This document shows, piece after piece, positions 25,751-34,775 of a DNA stretch of 64,000 bases. The translations under genes were made by a program, and so were the position numbers. Every line of letters begins with the position of its first letter. Positions within the stretch are counted from its first letter, which is position 1. Where the stretch lies: contig NZ_JAPEOS010000001.1 of NCBI RefSeq assembly GCF_026340975.1, forward strand, positions 2,761,001-2,825,000, read 5' to 3'. The notes under the pieces were generated by a model. That model searched no databases and was not told where the DNA came from. It was given only the letters and a program-made list of their open reading frames with translations. This DNA is from Streptomyces sp. NBC_01214. GTDB taxonomy: Bacteria > Actinomycetota > Actinomycetes > Streptomycetales > Streptomycetaceae.

Positions 25751-28591
25751 ATGACCGAAGAACTCTCACCCGCCGAGCGGTACGCCGCTGCCCGGATCCG
25801 CGCCGCCGAAGAGGCCTCTGCCCTGGCCCCCTTCCGCGAGATGTACGACTTCGACCTGGACCCGTATCAGGTCGAGGCCTGCAAGGCGCTCGAGGCCGGC
25901 AAAGGCGTCCTCGTCGCCGCCCCGACCGGCTCGGGCAAGACCATCGTCGGCGAGTTCGCCGTGCACCTGGCCCTCCAGCAGGGCCGCAAGTGCTTCTACA
26001 CGACGCCGATCAAGGCGCTGTCGAACCAGAAGTACGCCGACCTCGTCAAGCGCTACGGCGCCGACAAGGTGGGCCTGCTGACGGGTGACAACAGCGTCAA
26101 CTCCGAGGCGCCGGTGGTCGTGATGACCACCGAGGTGCTCCGCAACATGCTGTACGCGGGCTCGCAGTCGCTGCTCGGCCTCGGCTACGTCGTGATGGAC
26201 GAGGTCCACTACCTCTCCGACCGGTTCCGCGGGGCCGTCTGGGAGGAAGTGATCATCCACCTCCCCGAGTCGGTCACCCTGGTCTCCCTGTCGGCCACCG
26301 TGTCCAACGCCGAGGAGTTCGGCGACTGGCTGGACACCGTGCGCGGGGACACCGAGGTGATCGTCTCCGAGGAGCGGCCCGTACCGCTGTGGCAGCACGT
26401 CATGGCCGGCCGTCGGATCTACGACCTCTTCGAGGAGGAGTCCGACCACGGCGGCCGCGGCTCCGCGCGCCGGGAGGTCAATCCCGACCTGCTGCGCATG
26501 GCCCGCGAGGAGAACAGCCGCACCTACAGTCCGAAGGACCGGCGGCGCGGCAAGATGGTCCGCGAGGCCGACCGCGAGCGCGAACGACGCTCCCGCGGCC
26601 GGATCTGGACCCCGTCCCGCCCCGAGGTCATCGCCCGCCTCGACAACGACGGGCTGCTGCCCGCCATCAACTTCATCTTCAGCCGGGCCGGCTGCGAGGC
26701 CGCCGTCCAGCAGTGCCTGTACGCGGGCCTGCGGCTGAACGACGAGCCCGCGCGGCTCAAGGTCCGCGAGCTCGTCGAGGCGCGGACCGCCTCCATCCCC
26801 ACCGAGGACCTGCACGTCCTGGGGTACTACGAGTGGCTCGAAGGGCTGGAGCGGGGCATCGCCGCGCACCACGCGGGCATGCTGCCCACCTTCAAGGAGG
26901 TCGTGGAGGAGCTCTTCGTCCGCGGCCTGGTGAAGGCCGTCTTCGCCACGGAGACCCTGGCGCTCGGCATCAACATGCCCGCGCGCACGGTGATCTTGGA
27001 GAAGCTGGTCAAGTGGAACGGCGAGCAGCACGCCGACATCACCCCCGGCGAGTACACGCAGCTGACCGGCCGGGCCGGGCGGCGCGGCATCGACATCGAG
27101 GGCCACGCGGTCGTGCTCTGGCAGCGGGGCATGGACCCGGCGGGGCTCGCCGGGCTCGCGGGTACCCGTACGTATCCGCTGCGTTCCAGCTTCAAGCCGT
27201 CCTACAACATGGCCGTGAACCTGGTCAGCCAGTTCGGGCGGCACCGCTCGCGCGAGCTCCTGGAGACCTCCTTCGCGCAGTTCCAGGCCGACCGCTCGGT
27301 CGTCGGGATCTCCCGGCAGGTCCAGCGCAACGAGGAGGGCCTGGAGGGCTACCAGGAGGGCATGACCTGCCACCTGGGGAACTTCGAGGAGTACGCGCAG
27401 CTGCGCCGTGACCTCAAGGACCGCGAGACGGACCTGGCCAAGCAGGGCGCGGCGCAGCGCCGGGTGCAGGCGGCCAGTTCGCTGGAGAAGCTCAAGCCGG
27501 GCGACATCATCCACGTGCCGACGGGCAAGTTCGCCGGGCTCGCGCTGGTCCTGGACCCGGGCGTGCCGGCCGGGCGGGTCAACGGGCACCGCGGGCACGA
27601 GTACGCCGAGGGCCCGCGTCCGCTGGTGCTCACCGCCGAGCGGCAGGTCAAGCGGCTCGCCGCGATCGACTTCCCGGTCCCGGTCGAGGCGCTCGACCGG
27701 ATGCGGATCCCCAAGACCTTCAACGCGCGCTCGCCGCAGTCCCGTCGGGACCTGGCGTCCCAACTGCGGACCAAGGCCGGGCACATCACGCCGGAACGGC
27801 GCTCCCGCGGCCGGGCCGCGGCCGCCGACGACCGTGAGATCGCCCGGCTGCGCAGCGAGCTGCGGGCGCACCCCTGCCACGGCTGCGACGAGCGCGAGGA
27901 CCACGCCCGCTGGGCGGAGCGCTACCACCGGCTCAAGCGGGACACCCAGCAGCTGGAGCGGCGGATCGAGGGGCGGACGAACACCATCGCCCGCACCTTC
28001 GACCGGATCCACGCGCTGCTGACCGAGCTGGACTACCTGCGCGAGGACGAGGTCACCGTGCACGGCAAGCGGCTCGCCCGGCTGTACGGGGAGCTGGACC
28101 TGCTGGCCTCCGAATGCCTGCGCGCCAGGGTGTGGGAGGGCTTGAGCCCCGCTGAACTGGCCGCCTGCGTCTCGGCGTTGGTCTTCGAGGCGCGGCAGTC
28201 CGACGACGCGGTCGCGCCGAAGGTGCCCGGTGGCGCGGCGAAGGTGGCGCTCGGCGAGATGGTCCGGATCTGGGGCCGCCTCGACGCTCTGGAGGAGGAG
28301 CACCGCATCAACCAGGCGGAGGGCGTGGGCCAGCGCGAGCCGGACCTCGGTTTCGCGTGGGCGGCGTACCAGTGGGCCTCCGACAAGAGTCTGGACGAGG
28401 TGTTGCGCGAGGCGGAGATGCCGGCCGGTGACTTCGTGCGCTGGTGCAAGCAGGTCATCGACGTGCTCGGGCAGGTCGCTGCGGCGGCTCCGGCGGCCTC
28501 CGGCGACAGCGGGAGCACGGTGGCGCGAAATGCCCGCAAGGCCGTCGACGCCTTGCTTCGGGGTGTAGTGGCCTACAGCTCGGTCGGCTAG
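25751..28591 (+). CDS. helY: Ski2/Mtr4-type DExH-box RNA helicase HelY
   Basis: A 946-aa superfamily 2 helicase. Walker A APTGSGKT is at about 57-64, motif II DEVH at 150-153, motif III SATVSNAEEF, and motif VI QLTGRAGRRGID near residue 435. The C-terminal third has the DSHCT-like helical domain. A loop of about 90 residues rich in Arg and Glu (about 225-300) replaces the part found in longer homologues. Expected to unwind structured RNA for decay or ribosome quality control, though the role in actinobacteria is poorly known. ATG 25751 follows AGCAAG with no strong ribosome-binding site; TAGGCT lies 10 bases upstream. Synteny with pafBC-tatAC is conserved in mycobacteria. Confidence 0.94.
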   Translation: MTEELSPAERYAAARIRAAEEASALAPFREMYDFDLDPYQVEACKALEAGKGVLVAAPTGSGKTIVGEFAVHLALQQGRKCFYTTPIKALSNQKYADLVKRYGADKVGLLTGDNSVNSEAPVVVMTTEVLRNMLYAGSQSLLGLGYVVMDEVHYLSDRFRGAVWEEVIIHLPESVTLVSLSATVSNAEEFGDWLDTVRGDTEVIVSEERPVPLWQHVMAGRRIYDLFEEESDHGGRGSARREVNPDLLRMAREENSRTYSPKDRRRGKMVREADRERERRSRGRIWTPSRPEVIARLDNDGLLPAINFIFSRAGCEAAVQQCLYAGLRLNDEPARLKVRELVEARTASIPTEDLHVLGYYEWLEGLERGIAAHHAGMLPTFKEVVEELFVRGLVKAVFATETLALGINMPARTVILEKLVKWNGEQHADITPGEYTQLTGRAGRRGIDIEGHAVVLWQRGMDPAGLAGLAGTRTYPLRSSFKPSYNMAVNLVSQFGRHRSRELLETSFAQFQADRSVVGISRQVQRNEEGLEGYQEGMTCHLGNFEEYAQLRRDLKDRETDLAKQGAAQRRVQAASSLEKLKPGDIIHVPTGKFAGLALVLDPGVPAGRVNGHRGHEYAEGPRPLVLTAERQVKRLAAIDFPVPVEALDRMRIPKTFNARSPQSRRDLASQLRTKAGHITPERRSRGRAAAADDREIARLRSELRAHPCHGCDEREDHARWAERYHRLKRDTQQLERRIEGRTNTIARTFDRIHALLTELDYLREDEVTVHGKRLARLYGELDLLASECLRARVWEGLSPAELAACVSALVFEARQSDDAVAPKVPGGAAKVALGEMVRIWGRLDALEEEHRINQAEGVGQREPDLGFAWAAYQWASDKSLDEVLREAEMPAGDFVRWCKQVIDVLGQVAAAAPAASGDSGSTVARNARKAVDALLRGVVAYSSVG

Positions 28592-28682
28592 GCGGTTTTG
28601 GGGCTTCCTCCGAGAGCGGGGACGGCCCGATCTGATCTCTTGCCATGATCGAATCGGCGTGCTCTGTGCGACGATCGATTCC

Positions 28683-29348
28683 ATGAGCGGGGGAGCGGAC
28701 GATGGTCCGAGACGGGTCGGTCGGCCACGTGCCGACCGGCTGAGACCGGAGAGCGGCCGGCCGCCGCGCGAGGAACTCCTCTGCGCGGCGGCCGAGTTGT
28801 TCACCGCGCAGGGATACGCGGCGACCACCACCCGGGCCGTCGCCGAACGGGCCGGGATGCGCCAGGCCACGATGTACCACTACTTCGGCGGCAAGGAGGA
28901 GCTCCTCGCCGAACTGCTGGAGTCCACGGTGGCACCCTCGCTGGTGCTGGCCCGGCAGCTGCTCGCGGACGACGGGCGGTGCGCCGCACGGAGGTTGTGG
29001 GAGCTGTGCCGCTCCGACGTGCTGCTGTTGTGCGGCGGGCCGTACGACCTGGGGGCGCTCTATCTGCTGCCCGAGCTGCGCGGTTCGCGCTTCGCACGGT
29101 TCCGTCGGATGCGCGGAGAACTCAAGTACGCCTACCGGCTGTTGCTCGCCGGGACCCGCATCGGCACCGAACTGGCCGGGGACGAGGCGGGGCTGAGGCT
29201 CCGGGGCGACCTGGTCTTCGGGCTCATCGAGGGCGTCATGCTGATCCACCGCACGGATCCGCAGCGACCGGTGACGGCCTTCGCGGAGGCCACCGCGGAC
29301 GCGGCGCTGCGGATCGCGGGCGTCGGCCCTGCCGGCGAGGGGGACTAG
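28683..29348 (+). CDS. TetR-family transcriptional regulator
   Basis: A 221-aa regulator with the TetR DNA-binding domain after a basic N-terminal tail: REELLCAAAELFTAQGYAATTTRAVAERAGMRQATMYHYF, quoted here in two parts (REELLCAAAELFTAQGY and AATTTRAVAERAGMRQ). The ligand domain is not recognisable as a known subtype. ATG 28683 is preferred over GTG 28659, since the basic tail GPRRVGRPRADR is reached directly and the upstream nine residues add nothing conserved. The stop overlaps the convergent pseudouridine synthase gene by four bases. No divergent target gene is adjacent, so the regulated genes are unknown. Confidence 0.88.
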   Translation: MSGGADDGPRRVGRPRADRLRPESGRPPREELLCAAAELFTAQGYAATTTRAVAERAGMRQATMYHYFGGKEELLAELLESTVAPSLVLARQLLADDGRCAARRLWELCRSDVLLLCGGPYDLGALYLLPELRGSRFARFRRMRGELKYAYRLLLAGTRIGTELAGDEAGLRLRGDLVFGLIEGVMLIHRTDPQRPVTAFAEATADAALRIAGVGPAGEGD

Positions 29349-30316
29349 CGACCGGCTCCGGCTTCCCAGCCCGCGCGGTCGTCCCAGGCCTGGAGGGTGC
29401 GGCCGCTCTCGAAGCGGTGCGCGCGTGCGGTCACCGGGTCGGTGAACGCCAGGACCCGGGCCAGGAGTTGCAGCGGCCTGCGGTAGTCGTCCGGGGCCGG
29501 ATCGGTGACCTGTGGGTACACGGGGTCGCCGAGGATGGGCACGCCCAGGCTGTTCATGTGGACCCGCAGCTGGTGGGTGCGGCCGGTGCGGGGGGTCAGC
29601 CGGTAGCGGGCCAGCCCGTCGCGGGCCCCGACGCATTCGACGAGGCTTTCGGCATTGGGCTCGCCGCCGGGCACCTCGACCGCCGCGATGACCCCGCGGG
29701 CCTTCTCGATCCGGCTGCGGACCGTGCGCGGGAGGGTGCCGGCGAGGTCCGGGTCGTGCGGTGCGAGGGCCTCGTACTCCTTGTGCACCTCGCGCCGCTG
29801 GAAGAGGAGCTGGTAGGCGCCGCGGTCCTCGGGCCGGACGCTGAACATCACCAATCCCGCCGTCAGCCGGTCCAGCCGGTGCGCGGGGCTGAGGCCGGGC
29901 AGGTCCAGCTCCTCGCGGAGCCGGGCCAGGGCGGTCTCGGTGATGTGGGAGCCGCGCGGGGTGGTGGCCAGGAAGTGCGGCTTGTCCACGACCAGCAGGT
30001 GCGCGTCCCGGTGGACGACGGAGATCGGGAAGGGCACCCGCGGCTCCGGCTCCATGTCCCGGTGGAACCACAGGTAGGCGCCCGGCTCGTACGGGTCCTC
30101 CGCGCGCAGGACCCGCCCGCCGGCGCCCAGCACCCGGCCCGCGGCCAACAGGCGGGCGACCGAGTCGGCGCCGCGGGTGCCGGCGTAGCGTGCCGCGAGG
30201 TAGTCGCCGAGATCCGGCCACGTCCCGTCCGGATCGGGCGGGAGCCGCAGCCGGACCGGATCGATGCCGGCACGCTGGGGGAGGGGCGAGGGGGGTGGCT
30301 GGGCTCTGCGTCTCAT
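29345..30316 (-). CDS. RluA-family RNA pseudouridine synthase
   Basis: A 323-aa enzyme that converts uridine to pseudouridine in rRNA or tRNA. The catalytic Asp149 is in HRLDRLTAG, and RLTPRTGRTHQLRVHMNSLG is the conserved later block. The N-terminal 95 residues are an actinobacterial extension. The start at 30316 has no ribosome-binding site; TAGCCT on the minus strand (30330-30325) lies eight bases ahead of the ATG, so it may be leaderless. The 3' end overlaps the TetR gene by four bases, tail to tail. The position modified cannot be told from sequence. Confidence 0.92.
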   Translation of the reverse strand: MRRRAQPPPSPLPQRAGIDPVRLRLPPDPDGTWPDLGDYLAARYAGTRGADSVARLLAAGRVLGAGGRVLRAEDPYEPGAYLWFHRDMEPEPRVPFPISVVHRDAHLLVVDKPHFLATTPRGSHITETALARLREELDLPGLSPAHRLDRLTAGLVMFSVRPEDRGAYQLLFQRREVHKEYEALAPHDPDLAGTLPRTVRSRIEKARGVIAAVEVPGGEPNAESLVECVGARDGLARYRLTPRTGRTHQLRVHMNSLGVPILGDPVYPQVTDPAPDDYRRPLQLLARVLAFTDPVTARAHRFESGRTLQAWDDRAGWEAGAGR

Positions 30317-30335
30317 CGGGGAACAGGCTATGCGG

Positions 30336-31880
30336 CTACCGCTGGGTGAAAGTGCCCAGGTGGTCGGCGTCGAGGTATTCCACCCGTAGGGTGCCGTCGG
30401 TGAAGACCACCCCGGTACGGCCGACCGCGTTCTCGCCCGCGGTCATGAAGCTGAACGTGTCCCCGTCGTAGTGGGTCAGCGGGAAGCGCAGGGGTTCGGG
30501 GCCGAGGGCGAGGGTGAGCGCGCCGTTGTCGTCGGCGGTCACGGTGGCCCTGCCGTAGTAGGGGTTGTCGTAGGTTCCGGTGTACGCGGCGCTGTCCCGG
30601 GCCGGCTGCGCTCCGGAGGGCGGGTGGGCGTAGTCGGTCTTCGATCCGTTCGGGGGTTCGAGAGCCGTCGCGTAGGCGGAGGCGGCGAGGGCGAGCCAGT
30701 CGGTGGAGACCTTGCCGTGCTCGGCGAAGTCGAAGAAGTCCAGGGCCACGGCGTCGGGCAGGCCGACCGGGGCGCCGTTGGTCAGGACGACGATGCCGAG
30801 CCGCTCCAGGGGGAGCATGGTGACGTTGGTGTTGGCGCCGAGTTCGAAGGCGCCGGAGTGGCTCAGGCGCGTGCGGCCGGCGCTGTCGTAGCTGACGTTC
30901 CAGCCGAGGCCGTAGAAGCTGGTGGTGCCGACGGCGTTGGTCGGCTGCGACACGATCTCGGGGACGTGGGTCCGTGCGAGGGTGTCGGCGGGGACGATCC
31001 GCTTCCCGTCGAGGGTGCCGCCGGCCAGCTGCAACCGCAGCCAGCGGGCCATGTCGGTGGCGGTGGAGCTGACGCCGCCGGCAGGGGCCTGGGCGTCCGG
31101 GTCGCGGACGAAGCGCGGGCTCCAGGTGCCGTCAGCGTTCTTGACGTGGGTGGCGGCGTGGTCGGGGGCGTTGATGAAGGCGGAGAACTCGGTGCTCGTA
31201 CGGGTCATGCCGGCGGGCTTGAAGAGGGTGTCGGCGCTGAGCTTCTGCCAACTGGTGCCCTTGGCGCGGGCGACGGCCTCGGCGGCCGCGGTGAACCCGA
31301 AGTTGGTGTACGCGTAGCTCGCCCGGAACGGGCCGAGGGGCTCCAGGCGCAGGTGGCCCAGGATGTACGCCTGGTCGTAGCCGAGGTCTTCGAGGAGGTC
31401 GCCGGCGTGGTCGGGGAGGCCGCTGCGGTGGGAGAACAGGTCGGCGGTGGTGACGTGGTCGGTGACCCAGGGGTCCTTCAGGGAGAACCCGGGCAGGACG
31501 GTGCGGTCGTCCCACTCCTGGGGGTCGGTGAGGGTGCCGGCCACGACCGTGGAGGAGACGGGCTTGGACAGCGAGGCGATCTGGAAGACGGTGTCGGGGC
31601 CGACCTTCGCGCCCTCGCCGGTCCTGCGCAGCCCGTAGCCCTTGATGTGGACGACCTCGTCGTCGTGGACCACGGCCACGGACACGCCGGGGACGCCGGT
31701 GCGGCGCATCATGTCCTCGACGGTACGGTCCAGGCGGGCGACGGCCTTGTCGACGGCGGCGTCCGTGATCTGGGGCGTCGGGGCGGGGGGCGGGGTGGGT
31801 GCGGCCGTTGCCGGCAGGGCCGCCGCCGCGGTCATGAGGGCCGCGGCCCCTGCTGCCCCGAGCGTCGGGAGCGTGCGCAT
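30336..31880 (-). CDS. Secreted beta-lactamase-family serine hydrolase
   Basis: A 514-aa class C beta-lactamase/esterase/D-alanyl-D-alanine-peptidase-like enzyme. The N-terminus is an Ala-rich signal peptide with likely cleavage near ATAA-AP. Active-site motifs are S103-x-x-K106 (SLSK) and Y191-T-N193, with HSGAFELGA as the third box. The C-terminal 100 residues form a beta-rich lipocalin-like domain seen in many Streptomyces relatives. The substrate may be a peptide or ester, since this family is broad; it need not confer antibiotic resistance. It has no partner gene, and repeat-rich DNA lies on its upstream side. Confidence 0.9.
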   Translation of the reverse strand: MRTLPTLGAAGAAALMTAAAALPATAAPTPPPAPTPQITDAAVDKAVARLDRTVEDMMRRTGVPGVSVAVVHDDEVVHIKGYGLRRTGEGAKVGPDTVFQIASLSKPVSSTVVAGTLTDPQEWDDRTVLPGFSLKDPWVTDHVTTADLFSHRSGLPDHAGDLLEDLGYDQAYILGHLRLEPLGPFRASYAYTNFGFTAAAEAVARAKGTSWQKLSADTLFKPAGMTRTSTEFSAFINAPDHAATHVKNADGTWSPRFVRDPDAQAPAGGVSSTATDMARWLRLQLAGGTLDGKRIVPADTLARTHVPEIVSQPTNAVGTTSFYGLGWNVSYDSAGRTRLSHSGAFELGANTNVTMLPLERLGIVVLTNGAPVGLPDAVALDFFDFAEHGKVSTDWLALAASAYATALEPPNGSKTDYAHPPSGAQPARDSAAYTGTYDNPYYGRATVTADDNGALTLALGPEPLRFPLTHYDGDTFSFMTAGENAVGRTGVVFTDGTLRVEYLDADHLGTFTQR

Positions 31881-31927
31881 GGGGTCATTGTCCTGCCGGG
31901 GAGCGCGGAGCGCGCGGCGCCGCTGCC

Positions 31928-32080
31928 GGGGGCGCCGCCCCCAGCCCCGCGCCTCAAACGCCGGCGGGGCTGAAAGACCGGGGCTCTGCCCCCAGCCCCG
32001 CGCCTCAAACGCCGGCGGGGCTGTGGAGGACGGGCCTCCGCCCCGGACCCCCGCGCCTCAAACGCCGGCGGGGCTTGGAG
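31928..32080. repeat. Three tandem copies of the GC-rich Streptomyces-type intergenic repeat
   Basis: The core CGCGCCTCAAACGCCGGCGG recurs at roughly 51-53 bp intervals, each preceded by a G/C hairpin (CTGCCCC or CCGCCCC type) and followed by GGGGCTG. The same element recurs at 35.5 kb, 49.1-49.5 kb and inside the gene at 61.3 kb. The gap 31881-32126 holds nothing else that I can support. Confidence 0.85.
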
Positions 32081-32126
32081 GAGACGTCGGTGGGGCTTGG
32101 AGGAGACGGCGGCGTGGGGGAAACCT

Positions 32127-32966
32127 TTAGGCAGCGGCGCGGTGTTCCTGTTCGGCCTCGACCGAGGCGTTCCAGTCCCGCTTGATCGCGCGCCAGCCTT
32201 CGTCCGTCTCGCCCAGGCGCCAGTAGCCCGAGATCGACAGGCGCTCGCGCGGGACGCCGCGCTCCATGCGCAGGTGGCGGCGCAGGTCCTTGACGAAGCC
32301 GGCCTCGCCGTGGACGAAGGCGTGGACGTCGGTGCTCGGGAACTCCATGGCCATGACGGCCTCCACCAGGGCCTCGCCCACCGGGCGGTCGCCGCGGTGC
32401 AGCCAGATCGGGACGATGCCGTCCGGGGTGGCGATCTTCAGCTCGTCGGCCGGGCCGTCGATCTCGATGACGGCGTGGACCTGCGCGCCCGCCGGCATCC
32501 GCTCCATCGCGGCGGCGATCGCCGGCAGGGCGCTCTCGTCGCCCACCAGGAGGTGCCAGCCGGCCACCGGGTCCGGGGCGTAGGCGCCGCCAGGACCGAG
32601 GAAGCGCACGACCTCGCCCGGCTGTACCCGCGCCGCCCAAGGGCCGGCCAGGCCCTCGTCGCCGTGGACCACGAAGTCGAGGGTCAGCTCCAGGTGTGCG
32701 GGGTCCCAGCTCCGTACCGTGTACGCGCGCTGGCGCGGCCACTGCGCGCGCGGGAAGTCGGCGCGGATCCGGTCCAGGTCCCACGGCGCGGGGTAGCTGA
32801 CGCCCACCGGGGCGAACAGCAGCTTGACGTAATGGTCGGTGTACTCGCCCGCGCCGAACTCCCGGAGGCCCTCACCGCCCAGCACGAGGCGCACCATGTG
32901 CGGCGACAGCCGCTCGGTGCGTACGACGACGGCGGTGCCGACGGTGCGGGCGCGTCCTTCTGCCAC
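32127..32966 (-). CDS. Siderophore-interacting protein (ferric-siderophore reductase, SIP/ViuB type)
   Basis: A 279-aa FAD- and NAD(P)H-binding flavoprotein expected to reduce ferric siderophores inside the cell and release iron. The N-terminal FAD-binding barrel includes RAYTVRSWDP, here as QRAYTVRSWD, with LDFVVHGDEGLAGPWA, followed by the SIP domain. GTG 32966 has GGGGAG on the minus strand eight bases upstream. An iron-box-like element lies at 32987-33005, immediately ahead of the gene, so it is probably repressed by DmdR1/IdeR when iron is plentiful. No siderophore cluster is nearby, which is usual for solitary SIP genes. Confidence 0.92.
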   Translation of the reverse strand: MAEGRARTVGTAVVVRTERLSPHMVRLVLGGEGLREFGAGEYTDHYVKLLFAPVGVSYPAPWDLDRIRADFPRAQWPRQRAYTVRSWDPAHLELTLDFVVHGDEGLAGPWAARVQPGEVVRFLGPGGAYAPDPVAGWHLLVGDESALPAIAAAMERMPAGAQVHAVIEIDGPADELKIATPDGIVPIWLHRGDRPVGEALVEAVMAMEFPSTDVHAFVHGEAGFVKDLRRHLRMERGVPRERLSISGYWRLGETDEGWRAIKRDWNASVEAEQEHRAAA

Positions 32967-32986
32967 GGTGACTCCCCTGACTCCAT

Positions 32987-33005
32987 GAAACTTAGCCTTA
33001 CCTAA
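32987..33005 (-). promoter_or_regulatory. Iron box (DmdR1/IdeR-type operator)
   Basis: On the minus strand the sequence reads TTAGGTAAGGCTAAGTTTC, against the IdeR/DmdR consensus TTAGGTTAGGCTAACCTAA. The left 14 bases match at 13 positions and the right end is degenerate. Confidence 0.7.
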
Positions 33006-33014
33006 GTTATCACC

Positions 33015-33938
33015 TCATGGGCGCAGCACACTGTTCAGGCGAGCGACTGCACCCCCCAGACCCCACCGATGGGCTAGCGCATCCAGCAGTTCGGGCTGCG
33101 CCGGGGCCGTCGGAAGGGCCGGGTCGAACGCCGGGAGCGGCACGTCCGAGGCCACCTGGACCACCTTCGGGGCCACTGCCAGATAGGGCCGGGACTCGTC
33201 CAGCCGCTTGCGCTGGGTCGGGGTCAGCTTCGACTTCGGGTCGTCGACCGCCGCGATGATCCCGGCCAGGGTGCCGTAGGCGTCCAGGAGTTTGGTGGCC
33301 GTCTTCTCGCCGATGCCGGGGACGCCCGGCAGGCCGTCGCTCGGGTCACCGCGCAGCAGCGCCAGGTCCGCGTAACCGGGGCCGTCCACCCCGTACTTCT
33401 CGCGGAGCCACGCCTCGTCGGTCACTTGCAGGGTGCCCACGCCCTTGAGCGGGTACAGCACCCGTCGCTGCCGGGCGTCGTCCACCAGCTGGTAGAGGTC
33501 CCGGTCGCCGGTGACGATGTCCACCGGGCCGCTCGCGCGGGCCGTGAGCGTGCCGATCACGTCGTCCGCCTCGTACCCGGCGACCCCGACCCGGGCGATG
33601 CCGAAGGCGTCCAGCGCCGCCTCGATGATCGGCACCTGCGGGGCGAGCGTGTCCGGGGTCTCCTCCACGTCGGGGCCGGTCTCGGTCTCCTCGGCCACCC
33701 GGTGCGCCTTGTAGGAGGGGATCAGCTCCACCCGCCAGTGCGGCCGCCAGTCGGCGTCCATGCACGCCACCAGATCGTCCGGCCGGTGGTCCTGCACGAG
33801 CCGGCCGATGAAGTCGAGCAGCCCGCGCACGGCGTTGACCGGGGTGCCGTCGGGGGCCTTCACCGAGTCCGGCACACCGAAGTAGGCGCGGTAGTAGAGG
33901 GAGGCGGTGTCCAGGAGCATCAGGCGTCGTGTCGTCAC
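33015..33938 (-). CDS. 5'-3' exonuclease (DNA polymerase I exonuclease-like / ExoIX family)
   Basis: A 307-aa stand-alone flap-nuclease-fold protein. Metal-binding Asp residues are in MLLDTASLYYRAYFG, VGVAGYEADDVIG and IVTGDRDLYQLV; the helix-hairpin-helix LPGVPGIGEKTATKLL binds DNA. It resembles the 5' nuclease domain of DNA polymerase I and is expected to remove RNA or DNA flaps. GTG 33938 is used because the conserved domain starts only six residues later; no ribosome-binding site is visible. The open frame runs up to 34019 but the added residues are low-complexity. It is divergent from an XRE-cupin regulator gene. Confidence 0.9.
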   Translation of the reverse strand: MTTRRLMLLDTASLYYRAYFGVPDSVKAPDGTPVNAVRGLLDFIGRLVQDHRPDDLVACMDADWRPHWRVELIPSYKAHRVAEETETGPDVEETPDTLAPQVPIIEAALDAFGIARVGVAGYEADDVIGTLTARASGPVDIVTGDRDLYQLVDDARQRRVLYPLKGVGTLQVTDEAWLREKYGVDGPGYADLALLRGDPSDGLPGVPGIGEKTATKLLDAYGTLAGIIAAVDDPKSKLTPTQRKRLDESRPYLAVAPKVVQVASDVPLPAFDPALPTAPAQPELLDALAHRWGLGGAVARLNSVLRP

Positions 33939-34119
33939 GGAGTCGATGATGCCGCAACGTCCCCCGGCGGACGTCCCGGCCGTCGGGGCGCCCCGCGCCG
34001 CGACGGACAGTGAGCGCATGTGTACGGGAAGAGCCGTGCACGCGAAACCGGAGGCGGTTGCTGCGTAAGGTGCTTACAGCACACCGATGTGCGACAGACA
34101 TGGGGAGGGCAGCCCCGAC

Positions 34120-34770
34120 ATGAACGACAGGGACGGCACCGACGGCATTGATGGCATGGACGGCAAGCTGAGCGAGCGGGACGACAAGAGCAAGGACAAG
34201 GACGGCAAGGAGCCGCTCCGAGTGGGCGTGGCCGTGCGCAAGCGGCGCCGCGCGCTCCACCTCACGCTGGCCGCGGTCTCGGCGCGCAGCGGCCTGTCGG
34301 TGCCCTTCCTGAGTCAGATAGAGAACGAGCGGGCCCGGCCCAGCATGCGCTCCCTGGAGCGGGTCGCGGACGCGCTGGAGACCACGGCCGTCGAGCTGCT
34401 GGCCGCCTCCGACACCGCACGCACGGTGGACCTCGTACGGGCCGGTGACGCCCCCGGGCTCACCCCCGTCCCGGGCGTACGGCCCCTGGTGCGCGGCCAC
34501 CACCAGCTGCACGCGATGGAGTTCACCGGCGACCAGGACGCCGGAGGCGAGTACCAGCACCGCAACGACGAACTGATGTACGTGGTCGAGGGCGCCTGCC
34601 AGGTCGAAGCGGAGGGGCGGGCGTACCGGCTGGAGAGCGGGGACGCGCTGTTCCTGTCCGGCGGCGTGCGCCACCGCTGGCGGGCGGTCACCGAGGAGAC
34701 CCGGATCCTGGTCGTCGCGGTGGGCGAGCACATCCACGCGACCTCCGAGCCCCCGTCTCCGGGACACTGA
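34120..34770 (+). CDS. XRE-family regulator with C-terminal cupin domain
   Basis: A 216-aa regulator. After a highly charged N-terminal tail of about 30 residues (Asp/Lys-rich) comes a helix-turn-helix (VGVAVRKRRRALHLTLAAVS to SQIENERARPSMRSLERVAD), and then a cupin domain with HRNDELMYVVEGACQVEAEG and SGDALFLSGGVRHRWRA. Proteins of this kind regulate catabolic or stress genes, with a small ligand bound by the cupin. ATG 34120 has GGGGAGGG 10 bases upstream; ATG 34087 is in frame but lacks one. The next gene begins only five bases after its stop and is probably co-expressed. Confidence 0.9.
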   Translation: MNDRDGTDGIDGMDGKLSERDDKSKDKDGKEPLRVGVAVRKRRRALHLTLAAVSARSGLSVPFLSQIENERARPSMRSLERVADALETTAVELLAASDTARTVDLVRAGDAPGLTPVPGVRPLVRGHHQLHAMEFTGDQDAGGEYQHRNDELMYVVEGACQVEAEGRAYRLESGDALFLSGGVRHRWRAVTEETRILVVAVGEHIHATSEPPSPGH

Positions 34771-34775
34771 GCGGC

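Noticed and set aside
25766..28870. 1034-aa open frame on the minus strand opposite helY
   Set aside because: It mirrors the helicase codons, is rich in Arg/Gly/Val without recognisable domains, and helY motifs are complete on the plus strand.
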